Source: Prorocentrum cordatum
Lineage: Eukaryota; Sar; Dinophyceae; Prorocentrales; Prorocentraceae
DNA length: 41,000 nucleotides
Assembly (NCBI GenBank): GCA_963575745.1
Contig: CAUYUJ010019605.1
Coordinates: 1 to 41,000, forward strand
Direction: 5' to 3'
In this document: positions 9,056-17,904 of the stretch, piece by piece
Layout of the letters: each line of letters opens with the position of its first letter
Position numbering within the stretch: position 1 is the stretch's first letter
Notes under the pieces: generated by a model
Seen by the model: only the letters and a program-made list of their open reading frames with translations
What the model was told of the DNA's origin: nothing
The model's database searches: none
Position numbers and translations under genes: made by a program

Positions 9056-9841
9056 CAGCCGCAGCAGCGGCAGCAACAGCGGCAGCACCCCCAACCACAG
9101 CCACAGCAGCAGCTACAGGTGCTGCAGCAACAGCACCCCGCGGCTGCAGCAGCAACAACACCCCCCTCAGCAGCCACAGCAACCGCCGCAGCACCCACAA
9201 CCACAGCCGCACCACCAGCAACAGGTGCTGCAGCAGCAGCAACAGCAGCCCCAGCAGCAGCAGACCCTACCCGGGGACGAGAGACCCGCGAGCCTCAAAG
9301 CACCCTCTCTGACGACCAGAAAGAGGCACCCCTGCTCCGTGACAGCCTCCTAGGCACCTCTGGGAGCCAGCAGAACCCACGAGAAGACTCAGAGGTACCC
9401 TTGCTCCCTCAGCAGCAGCAGCAGGGCGGAGAAAAGGAGAGGGAGGCCGCGGCGGAGTCGGCGGAGGTTGAGGCCGCAGAGTATCGGGGGCCCGAAGCGG
9501 CGGAAGCCTCTGAAGGTGCGGAAGTGGCACAGGCCTCCATCCGCGTCTCTGGATTAGTACTGGCGGGCAGGGGGTGGCCCCCGAAAGTGCTGACGGTAGC
9601 CGCAACAGTCAGCTATGCGAGATCCCGGAACAGCAGGGGATCGCTTGCCACACCGTGCCACCCCCACCTCCCCCTCAAAACAATCAGATCGTCAGCAGTC
9701 CTCTGGGGGCGCCACAGACCCAGCAGGGGGACCACGGACCAACCGCCCAGACGCAGGACAGCGAAGCCATCCACTGGCACGTCGGGAGAAACCCCTTCGC
9801 GCCTATTCGCCCCCCTTCCTCTGCCAGCGAACCCACTCTAG
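8738..9841 (+). CDS. Gln-rich hypothetical protein, second block (first segment)
   Basis: Polyglutamine/polyalanine part to about codon 177, then a credible acidic stretch from 9263 to about 9595 (TLSDDQKEAPLLRDSLLGTS, EKEREAAAESAEVEAAEYRG, EASEGAEVAQASIRVSGLVL). The translation after that is low-quality, and the reading probably continues in the 9574-10164 frame. No ATG can be trusted. The upstream frame stays open back to the spliced-leader relict region. No family is recognised. Confidence 0.45.
8791..9262. repeat. CAG/CAA/CCG repeat tract
   Basis: About 470 bp made almost only of CAG, CAA, CCG and GCA triplets. The frame running on from 8738 reads Gln/Pro until about 9135, then Ala/Thr. 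It joins, without a stop, the credible coding part that starts near 9263 (DPTRGRETREPQSTLSDDQK). The Gln-rich reading is therefore the most likely one if the tract is translated at all. Confidence 0.9.
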
Positions 9842-10164
9842 TGGACGGCGAACCCCAGGCGCTCTCTCCAGACGTCCAGGGCACGACTGACAAAGAATCT
9901 TGTGCTCTGGCAACGGAAACTGTGTCGCCGTACATGCACGCGCCTGGCACAACCAGCGGCACCCCCGAGACCGGCGAGAGTCCTGCGTTGACCGAATGGG
10001 ACGCACCCGGGAGCGACGGCGGGCACAGGCCCGAAGGCGAACGCCAGCGAAAGGGCCTCTCCCCACGCACCACAGGGCAGCGTCCGCCCTGGCTGCCGGA
10101 GACGATCCGACCCCTGCCTGGCGGCCAACCATGCGGCCCGCCTCTCCTCGCAGAACCCCGCTAG
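9574..10164 (+). CDS. Hypothetical protein, second block (linker segment)
   Basis: Hydrophilic, Pro/Thr/Ser/Glu-rich linker (QTQQGDHGPTAQTQDSEAIHW, PTLVDGEPQALSPDVQGTTD, ESPALTEWDAPGSDGGHRPE), probably disordered. It lies between the acidic segment and the FTGxW domain. Credible to about 10070-10120, after which reading moves to the next frame. The TAG at 10162 is probably not the end of the protein. Confidence 0.45.
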   Translation: MAPESADGSRNSQLCEIPEQQGIACHTVPPPPPPQNNQIVSSPLGAPQTQQGDHGPTAQTQDSEAIHWHVGRNPFAPIRPPSSASEPTLVDGEPQALSPDVQGTTDKESCALATETVSPYMHAPGTTSGTPETGESPALTEWDAPGSDGGHRPEGERQRKGLSPRTTGQRPPWLPETIRPLPGGQPCGPPLLAEPR

Positions 10165-10721
10165 GCGTGCAGCCGAAACTGTCGCGAGCAGATCGCGAGC
10201 CCTCCGGCCAGGACGGCGAGGCCGGTACGCTGGAGACTTGCGGCCAGGATACACGGCAGCACCAATGGCCTGACCCGCGCCAATGGCCAGGGCCCACGGA
10301 CCCCGACCTAAGACAGCTGCTGTACAAAACAGAAATCAACAACATCCAGTGGGACCTACCCGGGGAGACACCCGGCGAGGCGATAAGGCGGCTCCAAGTC
10401 ACATTGGGAACAATGTTCACAGGCACCTGGCACGCTTTCGCCAAGCGGCAGTCCGTGCCTGGCAGCAAAGGCGCGCTCGACCCGCTTCGGCACGACCCGC
10501 AAACCTGCCACCTCTTCCTGGAATCCTTCCGCAGCCACAAGTGCGACGTACGGGTCGTCAGCGACGCGCTGGGCCTCGACGTCGACTGGACTCGGCTGCG
10601 GCATCTGCACCCGGGTCGAAGCGGCGGAGCGAGCAGGGATCACCACGCGGCAAAGGGCCACCCGAACACCCAGGCGCCCAGGAAGGGCAAAAAACAATGG
10701 CGGGCCGTCTCCCCACAGTAG
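9900..10721 (+). CDS. Hypothetical protein with FTGxW domain, copy 2 (best preserved)
   Basis: Credible from about 10120 to the TAG at 10719. The domain at 10299-10601 reads, in order: DP, LLYKTE, EAIRRLQVTLG, FTGTW (10416-10430), LDPLRHDPQTC, LFLESFR, and ALGLDVDWTRLR. A basic Lys/Arg/His-rich tail of about 40 residues follows (APRKGKKQWRAVSPQ), perhaps for nucleic-acid binding; that is inference from composition only. Copy 3 matches it at DP, FTGxW, Cys-FL and LDVDWT with synonymous differences, so the protein rather than the DNA is conserved. Function unknown. Confidence 0.6.
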   Translation: MCSGNGNCVAVHARAWHNQRHPRDRRESCVDRMGRTRERRRAQARRRTPAKGPLPTHHRAASALAAGDDPTPAWRPTMRPASPRRTPLGVQPKLSRADREPSGQDGEAGTLETCGQDTRQHQWPDPRQWPGPTDPDLRQLLYKTEINNIQWDLPGETPGEAIRRLQVTLGTMFTGTWHAFAKRQSVPGSKGALDPLRHDPQTCHLFLESFRSHKCDVRVVSDALGLDVDWTRLRHLHPGRSGGASRDHHAAKGHPNTQAPRKGKKQWRAVSPQ

Positions 10722-10850
10722 CCGTTGCTGCCCCACCTCGTGGCATCGCACGCGCGGGGATCAGGCGCGAGGAGGATGGTCACTGGCAGCAGGCCCGTTG
10801 CTGCCCAGCAAAACGCGGCCTGCGAAAGGGGTGCATCTGGACCCAGCGGC

Positions 10851-12085
10851 CCTGGACGCACGCGGGGGCTGCTGCACCTCGGGCCCGGGGCCCCCCTCGG
10901 GGGGCCAAGGCACCCTCGCATCCCCGTTTTGGCTGCCAAGGGCCTTTCTTCGCCCCCCCCCGCGCACGCTTCGTCTTGACCGCAACCGCACACTGCGGCC
11001 ATGGACGCACGCGGAGGCCTGCCTGTACCACGGGCCGGGGCCTCCCACCGGGGCTCAAGGCACTCTCGCATCCCAGTTCTGGCAGCCAAGGGCCATCCTT
11101 CGCCCCCCCCCCTGCACGCTTCGTCTTCACGGCGCTCACTGTCATCGATTGCAGCGCTGAGAGCAGAGGCGGAGGCACTATCCGATCAGTGATGGGGCTC
11201 TCGCAGACACACTTTCCATCAAATCGTGTCATGCAGCGGCTAGCTGCACCCCCCGTGCCAACGAAAAGTCGATGTAAAATGTCTCCTAGGGGCGGTCAGC
11301 TGCCCCCCCCCGTTCTTCCACGCAGGTGCTCGCGGCGAGTAGCTGCGACCCCCTGGATCTCAACGGCGAGTAGCTGCGACCCCTGAGGAGACTAAGGAGA
11401 CATCATAGCGGCGATCAGACCCCCACTATGTAAATGGTGCTTTGCGGCGGTCAGCTGCACCCCCCTCTCTCCGCTTTCCATTCATAGATGGGGCTCTCGC
11501 GGACACACTTTCCATCAAATCGTGTTATGCGGCGGTTAGCTGCACCCCCCGTGTCAACGAAAGGGACCGCCACTGGGCTCCGCGATCCTGGACGCACGCC
11601 GGGGCTGCCTGGACCCCGGGCTCGGGACCTCTCACGGGGGCACAAGGCACGCTCGCATCCCTTCTCAGGCTGCCAAGGGCCGTCCTTCGCCCCCCCCCGT
11701 GCACGCTTCGTCTTCTCAGCGCCCACTGTCACCGGTTGCTGCACTGAGAGCAGGTGCGCGAAGGGCGCACACTGGCTGCAGCTCCTCCCCGCCAAGCATG
11801 GCAGCAGTCAACGAGAGGAACCTCAGACCGTCAGGTTGTCAATGGCTGCAAGTACTGTTCCCGCTCGACGGAGTCAGCGAAAGGGACCGCTACCGGGCTC
11901 AGCCACCCTGGACGCACGCAGGGGCCTGCCTGGACCACGGGCTCGGGGCCTTTCACGGGGGCTCAAGGCACTCTCGCATCCCTGCCCTGGCAGCCAAAGG
12001 CCGCCCTTCGCCCCCCCCCCGTGCACGCTTCGTCTTCGCAGCGCCCACTGTCACCAGTTGCTGCGCCGTGAGCAAGTGCGCGAAG
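10851..12085. repeat. Four dispersed copies of a ~165-bp repeat
   Basis: Copies at about 10851-10990, 11001-11165, 11588-11755 and 11908-12080. Each has TGGACGCACGC, GGGCTCGGG or similar, CAAGGCAC, CTCGCATCCC, GCCAAGGGCC, TTCGCCCCCCCC, and GCACGCTTCGTCTTC. Between them sit a second duplicated segment (11195-11270 and 11487-11565, both with CACTTTCCATCAAATCGTG) and a third (11268-11436, 12399-12570 and 12778-12895, with TTCCACGCAGGTGCT). No gene is credible here. Confidence 0.85.
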
Positions 12086-12865
12086 GGTGTACACTGGCTG
12101 CAGCTCCTCCACGCCCAGCATGGCGGCAGGTGGCCAACGTGTTCTGTGTCTGCAGTGGGGTCTGGGTGAGTGCCCCGCGCCCCGCGGGTTCTCCCCGGGG
12201 CTCTCGCATCCTGGCGCTGTCCTCCCTGGGGCGTCTGCTGCTGGGCTCGGGCCCGCCCTGGGCATCAGTTACTCTTGCATCCCTGCGTTGTCGGTTCAGC
12301 GGTGGCGGAGGCACCGCCCTTGCAATCGCGATCCACAGGCTCCGGCGCATTGCCGGGATGTGGGATGCTAAGTTGGTGCCCACGTCGTCAGTGGCAGCGC
12401 TGGGTTGTAAAATGTTTCCTAGCGGCGGGCAGCTGCTCCCCCCGTCCTTCCACGCAGGTGCTCGCGGCGAGCAGCTGCGATCCCCAGGATCTCAACGGCG
12501 AGTAGCTGCGACCCCCGAGGAGATAAAAGGAACAGAATAGCGGCGATCAGCTTCCCCACCGCTCTCAGCGGCAAGTTACTGCGACCCCCCACGATCTTAA
12601 TGGTTCCAGGCGGCGGTCAGATGCCCCCCCCCCCCCAAGAGGCGCATCCTGCTGCTGGCTCACACTATGTAAATGGTGCTTTGCGGCGGTTAGCTGCACC
12701 CACCTCTCTCAGCGCAGGTGCTCTCGGCGAGAAGTGCACATTCAACAGAGACCTCAGCTGCGAGTAGCTGCACCCATCGATGTTAAATGTATCCTAGCGG
12801 CGGTTAGCTGCGACCCCCCCCCCTTTCTTCCACGCAGGTGCTTGCGGATAGTAGCTGCGATCCGA
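11228..12865. repeat. Cluster of GCGGCGGTTAGCTGC motifs
   Basis: At least fifteen copies of GCGGCG(G/A)(T/G)(T/C)AGCTGC followed by ACC or GACC and a C run, for example near 11232, 11287, 11334, 11361, 11443, 11531, 12423, 12464, 12497, 12541, 12568, 12611, 12682, 12796 and 12843. Isolated copies lie at 7162, 7236 and 15291. The spacing is irregular (27 to about 890 bp), so this is not a simple tandem array. Confidence 0.85.
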
Positions 12866-12879
12866 CCCCTGAGAATGAC

Positions 12880-13389
12880 CCAGGAGATGACCATGGCCCC
12901 TAGCCCTCGGATTCGGGGCCTGGCCGAGGGGTGTGGCGGTGCTTCTCCTCGCCTGTCCCCTCTCGGGCCTGGCGGGTGTCCCCCGCCCTCGGCCTCGGGG
13001 CTTACCAGACGTGCCATCAGACGTCGGGGTGGTTCCCCCCCCTCCCACGGCCGCCCGTGTTCCGCGCTTCGCGGTCTGGCCCCCGCTCTCTGCGGAGTGT
13101 GCTTCGGCCCTGGAGGACCTCGTGGTGCGTGTTGGGTCTCGGGTCGTGGGGGCAGCGCCAATCGGCGGACTGGGCCTGGCTTGCCTCCTGGCCCACGTGT
13201 CCTCCACAGCGCAGCTCCCCCAGGCGCCTCGCCCCTTGACACCGCAGGAGGCAGCTCTACCACCAGCGCCGCCCCCCCCCTTCACTCCTCCGCTGGCGGT
13301 GCGCCCCCGCCTGCGGGCCCCCCCCCCCCTCTCTGAGGCCTGGCGCCGCGCCGGCGCGCGCTGCGTGGCCCACAGTCGCTTGTTCCCCC
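12880..13389. other. C-rich stretch, no gene recognised
   Basis: Open frames run through both strands but give only Pro/Arg/Ala/Gly-rich translations. Long C runs are present near 13275 and 13320. I see no motif of a known family. Confidence 0.45.
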
Positions 13390-13992
13390 CTTGCCTTGTG
13401 GAGTGGTCACTCGGGTGTTGGGTCGCCACGGAGCGGTTCAGCCTTCCGCAGCAGGACAGCACCCAGGCCCCCACCAGCTGCCGGCCAGTGTGCCGCACCA
13501 GTTCCGCGACAGCTGCTTGGCTTGCAGACGTCGTCGCGGGCGTGCGGAGTCTGGCGCCCCACAGGCGACCCACTCCACCGGCCTCCTACTTGCCTCCACT
13601 GCAGCAGGACCCCCCTGGCAGGCTGCGCAGGCGCTTCACCACTAGACGGCGGTGCCCCCCACGCCTGCGGTTCTCTTCGCTTCAGGGATCGGCATCGCAG
13701 TTGCGCCTTGGGCACAGCCGCGTGGCTCCACCTGGCACTGGGAGGCGGATTACTGAGGTCTGGGCGCCGTGTGGTTCAGCCTGCTACGCCTGTACAGCCC
13801 TCGGTTCACACTGCTGCGCCTATGTGCGTTTGCGTGTGAATTAGTTCATGTTGTTCTGCGCAGGTGCAACTGCGCACTTGTTGTGCAGGTGCGAACTGGC
13901 TTGCCAACGTGGCGGCGGTGTTCGCAAATTCGCATCGTGCCGCACGCCCCGGATTTTGCTTCTCGCCGCCAGACCGTTGTCGCGCGGCCGCC
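13390..13992. repeat. Upstream flank U, copy 2
   Basis: Homologue of 7541-8060, sharing AGCGGTTCAGCCTTCCGC (13433), CGGAGTCTGGCGCC (13543), CACTTGTTGTGCA and CTCGCCGCCAGACCGTTGTC. It ends at a double A-rich/CCCACCAG boundary. It lies between the 3' repeats of unit 2 and the coding part of unit 3. Confidence 0.7.
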
Positions 13993-14071
13993 GACCAAAA
14001 AATAATCCCACCAGTTCAGCTCGGCGATTGCGAATGCGCGTCCGCCCGCGACCAAAAAATAGCCCCACCAG
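13993..14071 (+). repeat. Doubled unit boundary
   Basis: Two consecutive A-rich/CCCACCAG boundaries: GACCAAAAAATAA with TCCCACCAG at 13993-14014, and GACCAAAAAATAG with CCCCACCAG at 14050-14071. A 35-bp spacer lies between them. Coding block 3 begins about 95 bp downstream. Confidence 0.8.
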
Positions 14072-14163
14072 CGGGCTGGCCCAACTGGGCGACCAGCGAG
14101 CGGCGGGGCCGGGCCTCGCACGCCCACGCACCCTCGTACCCCGACGACAACCCAACCCCTCGG

Positions 14164-14672
14164 TCCGCCCCATGACCCCCTTACGAAGACGCGCAATCCG
14201 ACCCTTCGCAGGACCTGATCGACCCCCACACCGGCCAATTCATGTATCGAACGCCTCTGGGGCGGGTCCAGCTCTCCCCATCCGATGGCGAGGCTCCAGC
14301 CGAGATTGCGCAACGGATCCAGAAGGAGTTTGGGGGGTACTTCACCGGGATTTGGCACCAGTGGACTGCTAAAAACCCACTAAGTCTGGCTACATATGTG
14401 CTGACCCTACTAAGCAGCAGCGCGACTCATGCAAGTGTTTCCTCCGTGAGCGGTACCGCCACAATTTCCACCCCATGAGAATGGACGAGGCTCTACGCCT
14501 CGATGTCGACTGGACCGCGGTCCGCGGTAAGTTTGCAGACAGGGCCAGGGGCAAGGGCGCCTTGGGCAAAGCCAAAGGCAAGGGGCACCGGGAGGACAGC
14601 GACCCCCGCTGGAAAAGGCTTGGGGACCCCTGGCGGGCCACGAGCTCCCACCAGCCCTGGGCATACCCCTAA
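14164..14672 (+). pseudogene. FTGxW domain protein, copy 3, frameshifted
   Basis: From 14221 the reading is DPHTGQFMYRTP, IAQRIQKEFGG, FTGIW (14341-14355), then HQWTAK. At the A run 14371-14375 the match moves to another frame, reading ADPTKQQRDSCKCFLRERYR and EALRLDVDWTAVRG (to 14526), followed by a Lys/Arg/Gly-rich tail and TAA at 14670. Copy 2 aligns across the join at DP, Cys-FL and LDVDWT. One base lost or gained in the A run explains the break, by mutation or assembly error. The unit is much shorter than units 1 and 2: only the C-terminal domain is kept. Confidence 0.65.
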
Positions 14673-15960
14673 TACACTCTCACGGGCCCCGCCCTCCCCC
14701 GGCGCAGCTACACCCCACGCCGCGCCCCCCATAGTCTGGCAAACCCAGGCGGCTCTGCCAGTGCCGATTGTCCCCCTACACTTGGCGATGGTGCTGTTCA
14801 TGACGACACGAACGACATTCCTTTCACTGGGGCCTGCCCCAGGCGGGGCCCCTCGGCGCGCCACTTCGGCCCCGCGCTTAATACCGCCTCGGACGGGCCC
14901 AGCTGGGGCCCACCCCGGCCCGCCCTAGGCGCCGCCTCGGGACCTGACCCCCCCCCGCCCCCCGCGGGGCCACCCGTACTGTTAGGTCCCTCGCGACGAG
15001 ACTTGCAGCCCAGTGCTGCCCTACACCTCGTGGCCAGTTGTTGCGCTCCCGCCATTTCCCGCCCGCCCTTCTACACCACCGTGCCACCGACCGTCGCCCC
15101 CCACCTCACTGCCCCATCGGGGCTGCTCCGTGCCATTACGCGACTATCAGTCGCCTCCTTCCGCCTCTCCTCTCCGCACCCTCGGTGCCCTTCCTGCGCC
15201 CCACCCTGCGGCTGCCGCCGCTGCCCCACGCCCGCCCCCCGCCCGCCTCCTGGTTCCCGTCCCCCACGGATACGTCACCCCATTCCACGGCGGTCAGCTG
15301 CTTTCCCCACGTCCGCCCCCCGCCCGCCCCCTTGCCCCCGCCCCCCACGCCCGCCCCCTTTGCGCCTCCAATTTTGCGCGATTGTCGGTCGCTCCGCTGG
15401 CCCTCCCCGGCCCTACTTCCCCCCCCCTGCGGCCTGCGTCACGGCTGTCTCCCGGCCGGGGGTGTGCCTGGGCCCCCCACCGCGGGCCGTGGCCCACCGC
15501 CCCCGGCCTTTCTCCGCCCCCGCAGGCCGGCCCCCCCCCCCCCGGTCCTCGACGCCCCCCCCGGGGCGTCGTGGCCGACGACGGCGGCCCCGCTGCGGCG
15601 CGGATCTTCGGGCTGGCTTGGCCCCCCGCCCCGTCGCTTCCGCCCAGCTGAGTGCCAGCGCCCTTGCCTGGGGCCACCGTCACCTCCAGGGCGCGCCGCC
15701 TGCACCGCCGGACTGCCTCGCCGTAGGGCGCTCACTGGCTGGAGGACGCCGCTCGCTCGCTCAGCGACGTCGGGCCCCGCGTTCCCATACGCCTGTCGAG
15801 CCCCGCCCCGACGCGCTTGGTCTCTCGGCGCGGCGCTTTGCCGCCTCGCTGTCGGCGTGGCTCGGCGCTGCCGTCGACTTCCCGCCGCGGCTATCGCCTT
15901 TGCCTCCCCCCAGGGTGCTCCTCGTGATCGTCGAGCGCCTGCACGCTGCCCTCTGCCGGC
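14673..15960. other. C-rich 3' region of third unit, no gene recognised
   Basis: Long frames (up to 380 codons) exist in all plus frames but are Pro/Arg/Ala-rich and mutually exclusive. One GCGGTCAGCTGC motif lies at 15291. The end of the 15003-16145 frame has a hydrophobic stretch (LVFVGYGLIVISPVL), but I cannot support a gene from that. Confidence 0.45.
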
Positions 15961-15982
15961 TCGTCTCGGTCTTCTTCCTGGA

Positions 15983-16020
15983 CGTAGCCATGGGCTTCAA
16001 TTGCTTCGCCATTTTGGCTC
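15983..16020 (+). other. Two partial spliced-leader-like segments
   Basis: CGTAGCCAT at 15983-15991, followed by GGGCTTCAA, resembles the leader with two bases lost. GCCATTTTGGCTC at 16008-16020 is a 13-base exact match to the core of the dinoflagellate leader. They lie 25 bp apart and about 200 bp upstream of a CCCACCAG boundary. The flanks of the second do not match, and the region could be ordinary sequence, so this is less sure than 8084-8106. Confidence 0.35.
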
Positions 16021-16208
16021 GCATCCCGGCCAACACCTTGGTCTTCGTCGGCTACGGCTTAATTGTTATCTCACCTGTTCTCCAGCGTCGGCGGCTTCGC
16101 CCTCTGAGCCGCAGCGTAGTTCGCTCCTGCTCGCTTAGTATCTAATGTGGCCCGTTGCTCGTTAGCCGCGCTTCGACTTGACGCCGTGCGATTTGCCGCT
16201 ACGGTCGC

Positions 16209-16329
16209 GATCAAAAATCCCACCAGCTGTGCGTTCGCTGGTCAATTAGGTTTCGCCCTTAGCCGGGTCGACCTTCGACGCCGCCTGAGCCTTCGCTTGC
16301 GGCTGCGACCAAAAAAGTAATCCCCCCAG
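16209..16329 (+). repeat. Two further unit boundaries
   Basis: GATCAAAAATCCCACCAG at 16209-16226, and GACCAAAAAAGTAA with TCCCCCCAG at 16307-16329. The second is directly the left terminal repeat of module M1. The 80 bp between them show no gene. Confidence 0.75.
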
Positions 16330-17303
16330 CCCATCCAGAAACGATGCCCAGAGGAATTGCCTCGATCAGGGAAGTGGGCAGCACACAGAGGAGGGGCCCC
16401 CCAGTGGAGGCCTCTTGGAGCGTTTTGGGGGCATCTAGGTGGTCCCGGAGGCTTCTTAGAGCGTCTCGGGTGCTTCGGAAAGTTGTTTGGGGTTTTTTGG
16501 GGGTGTCTTGGGAGCCTCTTGGAGGCCTCTTGGGTGCCTGTTGGGGCCTCCTGGGCGCCTCTTGGGGCCCTCTGGACGCGCTTATGGGAGCCTTGGGAGC
16601 GCTCTTGGAGCCCTTTTTCTGGGCCATCTTGGAGCCATCTTGAAACATCGGATGGCCATCGGAAGCGAAAAGGCGAGAAAACCAAAAACATTGATCTTCG
16701 AGGCCTCCTGGGGGAGCCCTCTGGCCACTTGGAGCGGTCTTGGGGCCTCTTGGAGCATCGTGGGGGCCATCTTGAGGCATCTCGGGATATATTGAGCCAT
16801 CTTGGAGGTCATCTTGGGCTCTCCCAGGCGCTTTTGGAGTCATCTTAAGCAGTGCCCCCCCCCCAGGAGGCCAAAATGTGGCCAAAACCTTGGTAAAATC
16901 AATGTGTGTGGTGTTATCGCCGAGGCCTTTTGGAGCGTCGGGGGTCTCTTGGGAGCCTCTTCGGGGCATCCTGGGGGCCTCTCGCCCCTGGGGCCTCCTG
17001 GCCGCCTCTTGGGGCCCTCTTGGGAAACCCTTGGAGCCTCGGGAGCGCTTTTGGGGCCATCTCGGAGGAGATCGATCAAAGAAATGTGGGTCTTAATTAG
17101 CGCTGCCACGCAAAAACCCTAGTAAAACAAAGATTTGGGTTTCCTCGCCGAGGCTGTTTTGGTCGCTCGGCGACCCGCGGAACGCCTCCTCCAGGTCCAT
17201 GAGAGGGAGTAGGGAGAGGGGTAAACTCCTCCCCGAAAGGGGAAGAAGGAAGTGGAAGAGGAAATACCCTAAACCACCTACGCCCCAAAGGGCTGGTGGG
17301 ATT
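16319..17303. mobile_element. Module M1, non-coding element with terminal inverted repeats
   Basis: The left end AATCCCCCCAGCCC is the reverse complement (one mismatch) of the right end GGGCTGGTGGGATT. Inside: CATCCAGAAACGATGCCCAGAGG, a minisatellite of GGCCTCTTGGGGCCTCCTGG type, GGAAGCGAAAAGGCGAGAAA, a GGAGATCGATCAAAGAA word, and CTCCCCGAAAGGGGAAGAAGG near the right end. Compared with M3 it lacks about 600 bp, including the CCG tract. No protein is credible, so it would be non-autonomous if mobile. Confidence 0.6.
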
Positions 17304-17332
17304 CTAGACGCTTCACGTAACCCCACCAGCCC
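17290..17332. repeat. Hairpin junction between modules
   Basis: GGGCTGGTGGGATT (17290-17303) and AACCCCACCAGCCC (17319-17332) pair over 14 bases with one A-C mismatch, around a 15-base loop containing CTAGACGCTTCACGT. The same junction is at 22084-22126. Confidence 0.85.
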
Positions 17333-17704
17333 ATCCAGAAACTATGCCCAGAGGACTTGCCTCGATCAGGGAAGTGGGCAGCACACGGTCCCCCAGTGGA
17401 GGCCTCGGTGGCCTCTTGGCAGTCCCGGGCGCCTCTTAGAGCGTCTTGGGTGCTTCGGAGAGCTTCTTGGGGCCTCTTGGGGGTCTCCTGGGAGCCTTTT
17501 GGATGCATTTGGGAGGCCTCTTGGGCGCCTGTTGGGGCCTCATGGGCGCCTCCTGGGGCCCTCTGGACGCGCTCTTGGGGCCCTCTGGACGCGCTCGTGG
17601 GAGCCTTGGGAGCGCTCTCGGAGTCCTCTTGGGCCATCTTGGAGCCATCTTGCAGCCTCGGATGGCCATCGGAAGCGAAAAGACAAGAAAGCCAAAAACA
17701 TTGA
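17319..17704. mobile_element. Module M2, left part
   Basis: Begins AACCCCACCAGCCCATCC and follows M1 and M3 through the GCCTCTTGG minisatellite to the words GGAAGCGAAAAGACAAGAAA and CCAAAAACATTGAT. There it breaks off where M3 continues with CTTCGAGGCCTCC. Confidence 0.75.
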
Positions 17705-17780
17705 TTCCCCACATGCTTCGTGGGGTTCTGGTTTTCTTCCCTGCCGCGCCGCACCCGCGACACACACCTCACTCTTCGCA

Positions 17781-17900
17781 CAGCACAGCTCAGCACAGCA
17801 CAGCACATCACAGCACAGCACAGCACAGCTCAGCACAGCACACAGCTCAGCTCAGCTCAGCACACAGCACAGCTCAGCACAGCTCAGCACAGCCCAGCAC
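17781..17900. repeat. CAGCACAGCT minisatellite
   Basis: About twelve imperfect repeats of the 10-mer CAGCACAGCT and its 5-base halves, leading directly into the 90-bp satellite. Confidence 0.9.
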
Positions 17901-17904
17901 GGCT

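Noticed and set aside
7869-9242. Minus-strand 457-codon poly-Ala/Leu/Cys frames
   Set aside because: Complement of the GCC/CAG tract; no credible flanking coding sequence.
11047-11970. GGCTCAAGGCAC in the 165-bp repeats as spliced-leader ends
   Set aside because: Only eight bases match the leader and no CCGTAGCC part precedes; probably chance.
15003-16145. 380-codon frame with a hydrophobic C-terminal stretch
   Set aside because: Mostly Pro/Arg/Ala, overlapped by equally long frames; one hydrophobic segment is not enough.
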